A model generated the notes under the pieces. It worked only from the letters and a program-made list of their open reading frames with translations, made no database searches and was not told the DNA's origin. The position numbers were made by a program, and so were the translations under genes. Positions 1 to 8,593 of a DNA stretch of 64,000 nucleotides are shown here, piece by piece (within the stretch, counting starts at the first letter, position 1; every line of letters starts with the position of its first letter). The stretch comes from Campylobacteraceae bacterium (GTDB lineage Bacteria; Campylobacterota; Campylobacteria; Campylobacterales; Sulfurovaceae). The stretch lies in assembly GCA_027035765.1 (NCBI GenBank), contig JALVUD010000024.1:39543-103542 (forward strand). The letters are read 5' to 3'.

Positions 1-8
1 TTTTGACA

Positions 9-1115
9 TTACATCAGAATTCGTTTCGCCGCTTCCGCGGCACTTCCATGACCCAAATAGCTTCGCAGTGCCGCGGCATCCTCGGCGAAACGTGCCCGAT
101 CATATTCCCGGTAGGTCTGCAGCAGATTCTCCAGAGTCAGCTCCTCCTGGATCAGCTCCGGGTGCATGGGACGTTCCCGGAAGTCGAGGCTGAAGAGGTT
201 GGCCAGTCCCGCATAGTGCAGATCCGTGAGCTTTTTGACCAGAAAGTAGTCCAGAGCCTTGGCCCGATAGGTCAGGACAAAGGGGGTCCCGATCAGAACC
301 GCCTCCAGGGTCGCCGTGCCGCTGCAGACGAAGGCGAAATCGCTCTCGTAGAGGGTGGCATGGGTATCGTGACGGATCTCGAAAGCGCTCAGATCACCGT
401 AGAGCTCTCGGATCTGCTCCTCGGTGAAGTAGGGGGGAATGACGATCAGAGCCCGATGCTCCCCCAGTTGTCGGCGCAACCGATGGAAAAGGGGCATCAG
501 CCGGGTAATCTCGCCGCGACGGCTTCCGGGCAGATAGGCAATGGTCTCCGGCTCCGCGGCAGAGCGTTCCGGCTCCTCCGGGCCGGGGCGGTAGTGCCAC
601 GTTCCGATTCGCTGTTCCCAACTGCCTGTCCTGAAACGGCTGATCTCATCCAGCAGAGGATGCCCCACATATTCTATGGGAGCTTCTTTACTATAGTAAT
701 GGCGTTCGAAAGGCAGAATGGAGAGGAGACGGTCGCAGGTGCGCTCCAGTACCGGGATGCGTCCTTTGCGCCAGGCCCAGGCCTGGGGAAGGATGTAGTA
801 GATCACCTCTTTGGAGGGGTAACGCTTTTTGATCCGCTTGGCCTGAGGAAGGTTGAAGCCCGAGGAGTCCATCAACAGGACTTTGTCCGCCTCGGCGGCC
901 CGTTCGGTCATCTCGGCCGCCAAGCGATAGAAAAAAGGCAGTTTCTTCGCCGCATCCACGAATCCCATGACCGCCAAGGAGCGCAGATCGACGATGGGCT
1001 CTCCCAGATCGGCGCTGAAGATCCCCTCCAACTCCACCGATTCGGGCAGATGCTCTCTCAGCGCCTTCAGGTGAACATTGGCGGAGTGTTCCAGGGCACT
1101 GACCAGCAGCTTCAT
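9..1115 (-). CDS. lpxB: Lipid-A-disaccharide synthase
   Basis: LpxB joins UDP-2,3-diacylglucosamine to lipid X to make the lipid A disaccharide at the inner face of the cytoplasmic membrane. The 368-residue product has the family length. It starts with the LpxB-like segment 'LLVSALEHSANVHLKAL' and carries 'VGHPLLDE', 'YLPGSRRGEI' and, further on, 'VCSGTATLEAVLIGTPFVLTYR', quoted here only by its ends (VCSGTATLE and FVLTYR). A GGAGGGA Shine-Dalgarno (SD) sequence lies 7 nt before the ATG. The gene ends (TAA) just inside the left edge, so it is complete. A small conserved gene lies 22 bp upstream on the same strand and may be co-transcribed. Confidence 0.95.
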   Translation of the reverse strand: MKLLVSALEHSANVHLKALREHLPESVELEGIFSADLGEPIVDLRSLAVMGFVDAAKKLPFFYRLAAEMTERAAEADKVLLMDSSGFNLPQAKRIKKRYPSKEVIYYILPQAWAWRKGRIPVLERTCDRLLSILPFERHYYSKEAPIEYVGHPLLDEISRFRTGSWEQRIGTWHYRPGPEEPERSAAEPETIAYLPGSRRGEITRLMPLFHRLRRQLGEHRALIVIPPYFTEEQIRELYGDLSAFEIRHDTHATLYESDFAFVCSGTATLEAVLIGTPFVLTYRAKALDYFLVKKLTDLHYAGLANLFSLDFRERPMHPELIQEELTLENLLQTYREYDRARFAEDAAALRSYLGHGSAAEAAKRILM

Positions 1116-1137
1116 CGACGATTCCCTCCGGCTGCGT

Positions 1138-1410
1138 TCAAGAGGCTTTCCCCGTCTCGTAGAGCTCCTGCTTGATCCGGTCCTGATTGAGCTTGCGGCG
1201 GATGGAGCTGCGGATCTCCGCCAGACGCTTCGGGTCGAGTTTCAGTTTCTCCTGCAGCTGTATATCGCTCACTCCCCGCAAAGGGCCCATAAACACTTTG
1301 AACTCTTTTTTGGTCAGACGGCGACGCAGCACCCACTCCACCGCTTCCTTATCCCGCATTCTGCCCAAGGGTTTGTCGATCATCCCTTCGATCGTCTCTC
1401 GCAGTTCCAT
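1138..1410 (-). CDS. Small conserved hypothetical protein upstream of lpxB
   Basis: A 90-residue, highly charged, probably helical cytoplasmic protein rich in Arg, Lys and Glu, without Cys, signal peptide or membrane segment. I do not recognise a named domain. The chosen ATG (positions 1408-1410) opens 'MELRETIEGM'. A GTG three codons upstream (1417-1419) is an alternative start. Neither has a strong SD; the ATG has a weak GTGAG. It sits 22 bp upstream of lpxB on the same strand, so the two are probably one operon, and its promoter would lie in the AT-rich stretch at 1420-1455. Confidence 0.75.
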   Translation of the reverse strand: MELRETIEGMIDKPLGRMRDKEAVEWVLRRRLTKKEFKVFMGPLRGVSDIQLQEKLKLDPKRLAEIRSSIRRKLNQDRIKQELYETGKAS

Positions 1411-1475
1411 CGTTCTCACTTTGTTTTTGCTATGCTAGGTGTGATGATATTATAACGGAAGGGAAGGAGAGGAAG

Positions 1476-1943
1476 ATGACCTATCGAGAGTGGTTTCAAT
1501 CACACGGTCGTCGTCACCGGGCCATCATAGAGAGTCTGCCGCCTATGAGCGCCGAAGCTCTGGTGGACTATTTCCGCTACGAAAATATGCGGCAGAAACA
1601 TCCCGACTTCTGCCCGCTCTATGCCAAAAACGAAAAGTGCCACGAGATGAAGGATCTCAACTGCTACCTCTGCGGCTGTCCCCATTTTCGTTTCTGTGAC
1701 GAGGGGATCGACCGGATCGAGGGGAAAGTGCGCTACAGCCTCTGCGCCGTTAACGCAAAAGATGGGAGAGCACTCGAGACAGACAACGCCATCCATCAGG
1801 ACTGCTCGAATTGTCTCCTGCCCCACCGTCGAAGCTTCATTCTGAAGCATTTTGACCGGGACTGGATGAAGATCATGGAAAAGTGCGAAGTCTGCCCTGC
1901 ATCGGAGCAGGTAGTCAGTGAGGAAAAGAGTCCAGGAGATTGA
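1476..1943 (+). CDS. Cysteine-rich probable metal-binding protein
   Basis: A 155-residue protein with a dense Cys cluster: 'FCPLYAKNEKCHEMKDLNC' followed at once by 'YLCGCPHFRFCDEG', then 'SLCAVNAKDG', 'HQDCSNCLLPH' and 'KCEVCPASEQ'. The central block resembles the 'cysteine-rich small domain' (zf-like) found near cobalamin genes in other bacteria; that match is from memory and the function is unknown. The pattern suggests structural zinc or an Fe-S site. SD GGAAGGAGAGGAAG precedes the ATG. Its 3' end overlaps the convergent CitE-like gene by 29 bp. No signal peptide, so cytoplasmic. Confidence 0.8.
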   Translation: MTYREWFQSHGRRHRAIIESLPPMSAEALVDYFRYENMRQKHPDFCPLYAKNEKCHEMKDLNCYLCGCPHFRFCDEGIDRIEGKVRYSLCAVNAKDGRALETDNAIHQDCSNCLLPHRRSFILKHFDRDWMKIMEKCEVCPASEQVVSEEKSPGD

Positions 1944-2853
1944 GAACATCCCGATAGATCGGCTCGTCGATAAAACCGTACTCTTCGTGCATGAAACCGT
2001 GCACTCCCTCGGCGCTGGCTGTCTCGAAGGCCGCTTTGATCTCCCGGGCCCGGCGCAGCTCCTCTTCGGATGGGCCGAAAATTTCGTTGGCGATCTCCAC
2101 CTGGGCGGGTCCCATGCAGGCTTTGGCCGTGAACCCCATCTCCCGCTCCCGCTCGCACCAGCGCCGAAATCCTTCCAGATCCCGATACTCCTGATACATG
2201 AAGGAGACGGGAAGCAGCCCCGCCGTTCTCGCCCCCAGCAAAAAACGGGCCAAGATCGCCTCGGCCGTGGGATTGCCGGGCCCTTCGGTGACCAGCCGCT
2301 GGGGGAGTTGTAGATCCGCCAGCAGATCCAGAATTCCCAGATTGGCGGCAGTAAGCCTGGGATCGATCCCGCCCCAGTGAGCCAGATCCCGAAAGGCCTC
2401 TTTGGTCTCCAGTGAGACATGAAGCTGCCGATCGGGGGGCAGCAGTTTCAGTGCCGCTTCGATCTCACCACGGGTTCTGACTTTGGGGAGTCGGACAGCA
2501 TCCACGGCGAAATCATTCAGGAACCTGATCTCCGCTTCACCGCCCTGATCAAGAGGGTTGACCCGTACCACGATACAGGAGGGTGAGGACTCCAGATGGG
2601 AGAGGAAGAGGGCAATGTTGATCAGCGCTTCCTTTTTCCGTGAGGGGGCGATGGCATCTTCGAGATTGAGCGTCACCCAGTCAGCCTCCAGCTCGTCCAG
2701 ACGGTTGAGATGTCGCAGGTTGAGAGGATTGAGCATCATATTGGAACGGTGGAGGCAGTGGGAGCAGGGGGCTTTGCGGGTAGTACCGATAAGCCGCTTC
2801 CGCTCCTCCGGGCTCATGGATTCAAGTTCTTCTATATTTTCAAATATCAACAT
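1915..2853 (-). CDS. HpcH/HpaI aldolase or CitE-like lyase family protein
   Basis: A 312-residue TIM-barrel protein of the CitE/HpcH family. Visible hallmarks are 'ADWVTLNLEDAIAPSRK' (metal-binding acidic strand), 'IVVRVNPLDQGGEAE' (substrate Arg), 'VRLPKVRTRGEIEAAL', 'LHVSLETKEAF' and 'GFTAKACMGPAQVEIANEIF', the usual C-terminal 'HP.Q' region changed to 'GPAQVE'. The family cleaves or forms C-C bonds of acyl-CoA or dicarboxylic thioesters, such as citryl-, malyl- or methylmalyl-CoA; the substrate here cannot be read from sequence. No citrate-lyase alpha or gamma gene is adjacent, so it is a stand-alone CitE-like protein. AGAGG precedes the ATG. The 3' end overlaps the convergent Cys-rich gene. 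Confidence 0.85.
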   Translation of the reverse strand: MLIFENIEELESMSPEERKRLIGTTRKAPCSHCLHRSNMMLNPLNLRHLNRLDELEADWVTLNLEDAIAPSRKKEALINIALFLSHLESSPSCIVVRVNPLDQGGEAEIRFLNDFAVDAVRLPKVRTRGEIEAALKLLPPDRQLHVSLETKEAFRDLAHWGGIDPRLTAANLGILDLLADLQLPQRLVTEGPGNPTAEAILARFLLGARTAGLLPVSFMYQEYRDLEGFRRWCEREREMGFTAKACMGPAQVEIANEIFGPSEEELRRAREIKAAFETASAEGVHGFMHEEYGFIDEPIYRDVLNLLDSFPH

Positions 2854-2947
2854 AATCCTCTCGACGCGAAATTTCCCAATATACCAATATACTCATTTTG
2901 TCACCACAGTATTTTACCCGATAGGGCATTATGCTACAATCGCCGTT

Positions 2948-3778
2948 ATGAAGCGAATCGACAAAGAAGCCTACCTGATCCGACGCCTCCGCTCCCCGTT
3001 GATCGGAGATGATGCCGCCGTCGTGGAGGGTATGATCTACAGTACAGACGCCTTTTGCGAGGGGACCCATTTCCGGCGTGAATGGATGAGTCCGGCCCAG
3101 ATCGGGCGAAAAGCGATGCTGGTGAATCTCTCCGACGCCGTGGCGATGAACGCCGATCCGAAATACGCTCTGGTAACGGTGATGCTGCCACGCGAAATGA
3201 AGGAAGCGGAGATCGATGAACTGATCGAGGCCCTGGAGTCCACGGCGGCGGAGTATGGCTGCGAGATCATCGGCGGGGATACCGTCGGAGGCGACCGGCT
3301 CCACCTCTCCATCACCCTCATCTCCCATAGCGACGCCCCGCTCCTGCGTCGGGGGATCGAAGCGGGGGATCTCCTGGCCTATACGGGAACGTTGGGGGAG
3401 TCGAAACGGGATCTGGAGGCACTGATGCGAGGCGAAACGATCCCGGCCGATTCCCGCTTTTACGAGCCTAGCCTGCGACGGGACTTCGTCAAAACCTGCC
3501 GCCCCTATCTCAAGGCCGGAATGGACATCTCCGACGGGCTCTACTGCGACGTCAACAAGCTCCTGGAGGCCAACAACCTGAGTCTGGAACCCACGATGGA
3601 GATACCGCCGGTGATCGGGGAGAGCGGGGAGGAGTATGAGATGCTGGTAGCCTTTGCTCCCGAGGATCGTGCGAGAGTAGAGGAGTGTGCACGGGAGTCA
3701 GGTATAGAACTGACCGTTTTCGGAATGGCTACGGAGAAGGGGATTCGCTACTCTTGTCACAGTCACCATTTTGAGTGA
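2948..3778 (+). CDS. thiL: Thiamine-monophosphate kinase (short form)
   Basis: ThiL phosphorylates thiamine monophosphate to thiamine diphosphate with ATP. The 276-residue product is shorter than typical ThiL (about 320). It keeps the AIRS/PurM-fold signatures: 'LIGDDAAVVEG', 'STDAFCEGTHF', 'NLSDAVAMNADPKYALV', 'IIGGDTVGGDRLHLSITL' and 'AGMDISDGLYCDVNKL'. The ATG at 2948 is chosen because the reading frame upstream of it is low-complexity and antisense to the CitE-like gene. The start falls about 95 bp from the divergent CitE-like start, so the two share an intergenic promoter region (2854-2947). No other thiamine gene is nearby. Confidence 0.88.
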   Translation: MKRIDKEAYLIRRLRSPLIGDDAAVVEGMIYSTDAFCEGTHFRREWMSPAQIGRKAMLVNLSDAVAMNADPKYALVTVMLPREMKEAEIDELIEALESTAAEYGCEIIGGDTVGGDRLHLSITLISHSDAPLLRRGIEAGDLLAYTGTLGESKRDLEALMRGETIPADSRFYEPSLRRDFVKTCRPYLKAGMDISDGLYCDVNKLLEANNLSLEPTMEIPPVIGESGEEYEMLVAFAPEDRARVEECARESGIELTVFGMATEKGIRYSCHSHHFE

Positions 3779-3784
3779 ACCCTG

Positions 3785-3808
3785 GAATAATATTTCAAAA
3801 TATTATTC
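3785..3808 (+). terminator. AT-only hairpin after thiL, possible terminator
   Basis: GAATAATATTT, a CA loop and AAATATTATTC form an 11-bp perfect stem 7 nt after the thiL stop, followed by TGTTTTGTC. The stem is almost all A/T, so an intrinsic terminator is possible but weak. Confidence 0.35.
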
Positions 3809-3814
3809 TGTTTT

Positions 3815-3892
3815 GTCATTTTGGACTTGATTCAAGATCCACGGCATAATGGACAATCCTGTCCCTGGATTCCGGATCAGGTCCGGAATGAC
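3815..3892. repeat. Dispersed inverted repeat ('GTCAT-TTGATTCA-GATCC' family), copy 1
   Basis: Two inverted units face each other. One is at 3815-3841 (GTCATTTTGGACTTGATTCA...), and its reverse-complement relative is at 3862-3892 (ending GATCAGGTCCGGAATGAC). The same unit recurs in this window near 30.82-30.92, 33.33-33.45 and 55.40 kb, always between genes. Such units translate into the familiar spurious peptides with 'DLIRNPG' or 'ILNQVQND'; I treat them as non-coding. The rest of this gap (to 4098) holds a second hairpin and no convincing gene. Confidence 0.75.
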
Positions 3893-3927
3893 GAAGTGCT
3901 GGAAGAGCATGGAGACTTTTTTACTCG

Positions 3928-3948
3928 TTCCCACCATCCTGGTGGGAA
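3928..3948. repeat. 9-bp perfect hairpin, REP-like
   Basis: TTCCCACCA, loop TCC, TGGTGGGAA. It is a perfect 9-bp stem in the 320-bp gap between thiL and trpB. A weaker related inverted pair (GTTCCC... GGGGAAC) follows at about 4008-4032. There is no T-run after it, so a dispersed palindrome is more likely than a terminator. Confidence 0.6.
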
Positions 3949-4098
3949 TGCATACCCGATGCAACATACTACTTGAACTCAGTATAAAGTCCAGCAGGCC
4001 AGTATATGTTCCCACCGAGGACGGAGGGGAACGAGGCGGCTCTACGTACGTTTCCCGACGGAAAGGACGTGAATGAATCCGCGTTTCCTTGGAAGCTC

Positions 4099-5322
4099 CT
4101 ATGCCTCCGGCGACCACTGCCGCACGCCGAAGGTCTCCACCACATAGTCGATATCCTTGTCACCGCGTCCGGAGAGATTGACCAGAATGGCGTCGGTGGG
4201 GTGCTTTCTGGCCAGTTTCATGGCGTAGGCGATGGCATGGGAACTCTCCAGCGCCGGGATGATCCCCTCGTACTGGCTGATGGCGTAGAAGGCGTCGATG
4301 GTCTCCTCGTCGGTCGCACCGGCCACATGGACCCGACCGATGTCGTGGAGATAGGCCTGCTCCGGACCGACGCCGGGATAATCCAGCCCGCTGGCGACGG
4401 AGTGGACAGGGGCGGGTTCGCCCTTTTCATCCTGCAGCAGGATCGATTTGAAACCATGCAGCACTCCCGCCTCGCCATACTCCAGCGTGGCGGCGTGATC
4501 GCCCAGGCGGGTGCTTTTGCCCAGAGGCTCGACGGCATAGAGTTCCACCGGATCGTCGATGAAGCCGCTGAAGAGCCCCATGGCGTTGGAACCGCCGCCC
4601 ACACAGGCCACCACATGTTCGGGCAAATCACCGTCGGTCATCTCCATATACTGTTCCCGCGCCTCGATCCCCACGACGCTCTGAAAATCCCGCACCATCA
4701 GGGGGAAGGGGTGGGGCCCCACCACCGATCCGATAGCGTAGAGCGCCGTATCGAGCTGACCGAGGTAGGATTCGAAGGCCGAATCGACCGCCTCTTTGAG
4801 GGTCTTGAGGCCGTGGGTGGCCGGCACCACTTGAGCCCCCAGGATCTGCATTCGTACCACGTTGGGATGCTCCTTGGCGATATCCACCTCGCCCATATGG
4901 ATCTCGCACTCCAGTCCGAAATAGGCGGCCGCCGTCGCCAGGGCCACCCCGTGCTGACCGGCGCCGGTCTCGGCGATGAGCTTGGTCTTGCCCATGCTTT
5001 TGGCCAGGAGCGCTTCGGCCATGCAGTGGTTGAGCTTGTGGGCGCCGGTGTGGTTGAGATCTTCGCGTTTGAAGTAGATCTGGGCTCCGCCCACAGCGTC
5101 ACTAAGGCGCTTGGCATGATAGACGGGGGTGGGGCGCCCCTGATAGTGCTTGCGGATGCGGCGCAGCTCGCTGAGAAACTCGTGGGATTTGCGCAGCTTC
5201 ATGTAGGCATCGGTGATGCGCTCAAACTCCTCCACCAGCTGCGGCGGCAGAAAGGCGCCGCCGTATTCGCCGAAATAGCCCTCCTCGTTGGGCTGACTCT
5301 TGAGATAGGGGTGTTTTTTCAT
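4099..5322 (-). CDS. trpB: Tryptophan synthase beta chain
   Basis: TrpB condenses indole with L-serine to give tryptophan, using pyridoxal phosphate. The 407-residue protein has the PLP-lysine region '[20 protein letters not shown]' (Lys after GAH), '[17 protein letters not shown]', the phosphate-binding '[10 protein letters not shown]' and '[11 protein letters not shown]'. It is a classical TrpB1 type, not the longer TrpB2. The ATG at 5320-5322 is fixed by AAGGAGG 8 nt upstream; an upstream in-frame TTG lies before that SD and is rejected. No trpA or other trp gene is within several kb, so it is an orphan here. It stands alone between repeat-filled gaps. Confidence 0.95.
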   Translation of the reverse strand: MKKHPYLKSQPNEEGYFGEYGGAFLPPQLVEEFERITDAYMKLRKSHEFLSELRRIRKHYQGRPTPVYHAKRLSDAVGGAQIYFKREDLNHTGAHKLNHCMAEALLAKSMGKTKLIAETGAGQHGVALATAAAYFGLECEIHMGEVDIAKEHPNVVRMQILGAQVVPATHGLKTLKEAVDSAFESYLGQLDTALYAIGSVVGPHPFPLMVRDFQSVVGIEAREQYMEMTDGDLPEHVVACVGGGSNAMGLFSGFIDDPVELYAVEPLGKSTRLGDHAATLEYGEAGVLHGFKSILLQDEKGEPAPVHSVASGLDYPGVGPEQAYLHDIGRVHVAGATDEETIDAFYAISQYEGIIPALESSHAIAYAMKLARKHPTDAILVNLSGRGDKDIDYVVETFGVRQWSPEA

Positions 5323-5384
5323 ACGGGATTCCTCCTTCAAATCGCAGATGTCACCATTCTAGCGCGGCAATTATGAGGGGGAGT

Positions 5385-5537
5385 TTATGGGAGAGTCCGG
5401 TCTCCCGGTGGCGGAGCGATGGTGACGGCCTTACAGGCGGTACATTCGGGGGCGGGGGCCGGCTCGAAGAGGGCGCACCCGCTGAGGAGGAGGGTACCGA
5501 AGAGCAGGGGGAGGTTCAGGAAACCTTTTTGTGTCAT
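5385..5537 (-). CDS. Tiny lipoprotein coupled to the SUV3 helicase
   Basis: A 50-residue predicted lipoprotein. It has a hydrophobic signal ('LPLLFGTLLLSGCALF') with lipobox L-S-G-C, then a short Pro-rich tail with a second Cys pair (ECTACKA). The mature part is only about 30 residues. Its ATG (5535-5537) overlaps the helicase stop as ATGA, with an AGAGGA SD inside the helicase end, so translation is probably coupled. The function is unknown. The size resembles small entericidin-like or envelope-spacer lipoproteins, but no homology is claimed. Too short for many gene finders. Confidence 0.65.
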   Translation of the reverse strand: MTQKGFLNLPLLFGTLLLSGCALFEPAPAPECTACKAVTIAPPPGDRTLP

Positions 5538-8344
5538 GACTTTCCTCTCCTGCCATGCGTTCGCCGGGGAGGGCGGCCGGTGCCCCGTTTGCCCTTTTGG
5601 TAGCAGCTTTCGCAGATACTGAAGCGGTAGCTGAAATCCAGCTCCCGGCCGCAGCGGCGGCACCGTTTGACGAAATCCCCCTTCTGCAGAGAGTTTTCGA
5701 TGAAGCGGTTGAGCCGTTCTCTGGCAGCGCGGGCTTTTTCGGTATCGGGGAAGAGATCCCGGAACTTGAAAGAGAGCCAGAGGTAGAGGGAGACCTCTTT
5801 GACCCGGTCCTCGGCGTTGAGAAGCTCTTCGTTGGTCCAGGCGAACTCCGGCAGCTCCCGGGGCGGGATATAAGGGACCGCTTCACCCCGCTCCAGATGC
5901 CCCAGATAGCGGTGAAAGACCGATTCGATGTAAGGGGAGCCGATGCTCACCGGCGCACAGGCCAGATGATAGCGGGAGCGCAGATCCAGACTGTACTCGT
6001 CCACGATGGCCGCCACCTCCATCATCGAGTCGATATTGGCCGCCCTGAAGGGGCCCTCGAACTCCATATTCTGGGCGAAGAACTCCAGGATCTCCAGAAG
6101 CTTGTCGGTCTCGAGGATCTCCCCGATGAGCAGCACGTGATCCAGGCTCGCCATCACGGAGAAGGGGAGGCGGATCTCCGGCAGCGGCGCATGGAACCGC
6201 CGGGCGATGGTCTGGAGCGTCCCCGCATCCAGGGCTCCCACATAGCCGTGTTCGTGAATCCCGTAGCGCCCGGCCCGGCCGGCGATCTGCAGGATCTCCG
6301 AAGTGGTGAGCTCCCGGCGGCGCAGGCCGTCGAACTTGTTGTCCTTGGCGAAGAGGATCGTCTGAATCGGGAGATTGAGCCCCATGGCGATGGCGTCGGT
6401 GGCCACCAGGATCTGACTCTCCCCCTCCCGGAAACGGCGCGCCTCCTCCCGGCGTACCTCCGGCGAGAGGTTCCCGTAGACCACCGAGACGCTGTAGCGG
6501 CCGGAGAGCTGCTGTTTGAGGGAGAGCACCTCTTTGCGGGAGAAGGCCACGACGGCCGTGTTTGGGCGGATCTTGCGGGGCGAGACGGGATGGTGCATCA
6601 GCTCCAGAGGGTTTTTGCGCTCGAAGTGGATCACCTCCAGCTCCTCCCTTAGATAGTCGCAGACCTCCTGCACGGCATTGATGGCATTGGCGGAACCGGT
6701 GAGGATCACCTCTTTGGCCGGGGCGCCGATGAGGGCGTTGGCCCAGGCCCAGCCCCGGTCCCGGTCGTCGATCATCTGGATCTCGTCGATGACGCAGCAC
6801 TCCACCTCCACCTCCATATTGACCATCTCGATGGTGGAGCTGATATGGGTGGACTCTTCGTCGATGATCTCCTCCTCACCGGTGATCAACGATGCCGCGA
6901 TGCCGGAGTTTTTCAAATCCTCGTACCCCTCCAGGGCCAGGAGCCGCAGGGGCGCCAGGTAGTAGCCGGTCTCGGCCTTTTTGAGCCGCTCCATGGCGGC
7001 GTAGGTCTTGCCGCTGTTGGTGGGGCCGGCGTGAAAGGTGATCCGCCGCTTCAGCCGACGCGCCAGGGGAAAGAGCAGTTTGAAGTCCCGGATCGTCTTG
7101 GCCAGGAGCTCTTCGCGCATCTTCTTCTCTTTGAGGGGCCGCAGATATTCACCGAAATGGTAGAGGATCCGCCGTTTGGTCTTCTCCTTGATCTTGAGTT
7201 TGCCCGAGGCGATGAGCTGAGGCTCCAGAAACTGCAGGATATAGCGCCCGATCGTCGCCGCCTCCACCTCCAGGCCCTCGGCCATCTCCTCCATCCTCTC
7301 TTTTAGGGTTTGAAGTGCTACGTTGAAGTGCTCCAGGGTGCTTTCTTTCAGCGCTTCAAGGTCCTCTTTGATCGGCAAAGGTTTTCCATCCCAGATCGTG
7401 GCGTAGATGAAGTTGCGCTCGTAGGAGAGGGAGAGGCGGTAACTCACCGTAGCATCGAAAAGTTCCAGCTCCTTCTCCCGCTCCAGGATGAAATGGTCGC
7501 CGCTGAGGATCAGAAAGAGCTTCGGATCGACGGCATGGACGATCCGTTCGACGACGGCGTAATCGATGGGGGTGTGGCGCAGATCCCCCTCCATGGGCGT
7601 CCGCCGGAGGTGATCGGTGATCTCCTCTTCGCTCAGATAACGATGCTCGGAAAGTGTCGAGAGGAAGGTGTCGATCTCCTGCTGACGTTCGGTGATCGCC
7701 TGCTCTTTGAGAGATTGCAGCGCTTTGAGCGCCGCCTCATCCTCCCGGTTCAGCAGCTCCGCCAGGTCGATCGGCTCGCTGCGTACGAGAAGGTGCCGGG
7801 TGAAACGCTTGCCGAAAAGTTCGAAAACGAAAGGATGGACGAATTCCAGGCGGTCATCGGAGCCAATCTCCGCCTCCACAGCTTCCTGGAGACGATCCAG
7901 GCGTCGGTGGAGTCGCAGGTAGGCCAGTTTGTTCTGCAGTTTCTCCCGGGTGATCTTGCCGCTGCGCATCGGCAGAAAGTGCTCCAGCAGCGCCTCTTCC
8001 TCTTCCCGGCTGCGTTCTGTCCCCTCCAGCAGCGAAAGGATCCGCTCCACCTTGTCCTGCGCGGGGGCAGAGGGGCGTCGGCCTCCACCTCCCTTTTTGC
8101 GCTCCATCAGATAGTCCACGATGGTTTTGCGTACCGCGTAGTCTCCATCACTCCAGACCCGCCGCAGAGCCCGGATCATCTCTTCGCGGTCGGAAGAGGG
8201 CAGATCCAGTTGCAGCAGCATTGTCAGTTCCATCAGCAGATCGTCATCCAACTGCGTCACCGCCTCGTCAAAAGGGAGACCGCCGAAAAGTTCTTTGATG
8301 CGATTGTTGAGTTTGATGTAGTGTCGTCGTTTCTTTTTGGCCAT
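5534..8344 (-). CDS. SUV3-family ATP-dependent RNA helicase with C-terminal zinc finger
   Basis: A 936-residue superfamily 2 helicase. Walker A is 'FHAGPTNSGKTYAAMERL' near residue 440, the exact style of mitochondrial SUV3. Motif II is 'CVIDEIQMI' near 520, and later 'LVATDAIAMGLNLPI' and 'QIAGRAGRYG' are helicase C motifs. The N-terminal 430 residues are helical and specific to this lineage. The C-terminus has 'CRRCGRELDF...ICESC', a four-Cys zinc finger near residue 895, followed by a basic tail rich in Arg and Gly. The expected role is unwinding of RNA in turnover, by analogy to SUV3. Downstream, a 50-residue lipoprotein overlaps by ATGA. The SD before the ATG is weak. Confidence 0.9.
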   Translation of the reverse strand: MAKKKRRHYIKLNNRIKELFGGLPFDEAVTQLDDDLLMELTMLLQLDLPSSDREEMIRALRRVWSDGDYAVRKTIVDYLMERKKGGGGRRPSAPAQDKVERILSLLEGTERSREEEEALLEHFLPMRSGKITREKLQNKLAYLRLHRRLDRLQEAVEAEIGSDDRLEFVHPFVFELFGKRFTRHLLVRSEPIDLAELLNREDEAALKALQSLKEQAITERQQEIDTFLSTLSEHRYLSEEEITDHLRRTPMEGDLRHTPIDYAVVERIVHAVDPKLFLILSGDHFILEREKELELFDATVSYRLSLSYERNFIYATIWDGKPLPIKEDLEALKESTLEHFNVALQTLKERMEEMAEGLEVEAATIGRYILQFLEPQLIASGKLKIKEKTKRRILYHFGEYLRPLKEKKMREELLAKTIRDFKLLFPLARRLKRRITFHAGPTNSGKTYAAMERLKKAETGYYLAPLRLLALEGYEDLKNSGIAASLITGEEEIIDEESTHISSTIEMVNMEVEVECCVIDEIQMIDDRDRGWAWANALIGAPAKEVILTGSANAINAVQEVCDYLREELEVIHFERKNPLELMHHPVSPRKIRPNTAVVAFSRKEVLSLKQQLSGRYSVSVVYGNLSPEVRREEARRFREGESQILVATDAIAMGLNLPIQTILFAKDNKFDGLRRRELTTSEILQIAGRAGRYGIHEHGYVGALDAGTLQTIARRFHAPLPEIRLPFSVMASLDHVLLIGEILETDKLLEILEFFAQNMEFEGPFRAANIDSMMEVAAIVDEYSLDLRSRYHLACAPVSIGSPYIESVFHRYLGHLERGEAVPYIPPRELPEFAWTNEELLNAEDRVKEVSLYLWLSFKFRDLFPDTEKARAARERLNRFIENSLQKGDFVKRCRRCGRELDFSYRFSICESCYQKGKRGTGRPPRRTHGRRGKS

Positions 8345-8593
8345 TTTTTCTCTATTTACGAATATTAAAATTAATCTTCTGTACTTTCATTATATCGAAA
8401 GGGAGGAAACCTAGGTTAATATTCAATAATATTTACATAAGCTTCGTATATATCGAATAGTAATATTTTTAAGTATGATAGATTATGTGCTCCATTTTAT
8501 GGGGTATAGCGGTTTGTAACTTTTACTATTAAAAAATATGTGAAATTTATGATAAAATGTCAATAATATCTTTTAATAAAAAGAGGCACTGGT
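8345..8593. promoter_or_regulatory. AT-rich divergent intergenic region
   Basis: About 250 bp between divergent genes (helicase and deacetylase-ankyrin). Strongly A/T biased compared with the flanking genes, with AATATT pairs at 8418-8438 and no reading frame of note. It must hold promoters in both directions, but I cannot assign -35/-10 boxes with confidence. An AAAGAGG SD sits at 8580-8586 for the rightward gene. Confidence 0.5.

Noticed and set aside
3803..4117. Minus-strand 104-codon frame with 'IPDLIRNPG' and 'ILNQVQND'
   Set aside because: These peptides are the well-known translation of dispersed inverted repeats; no SD and no conserved domain.
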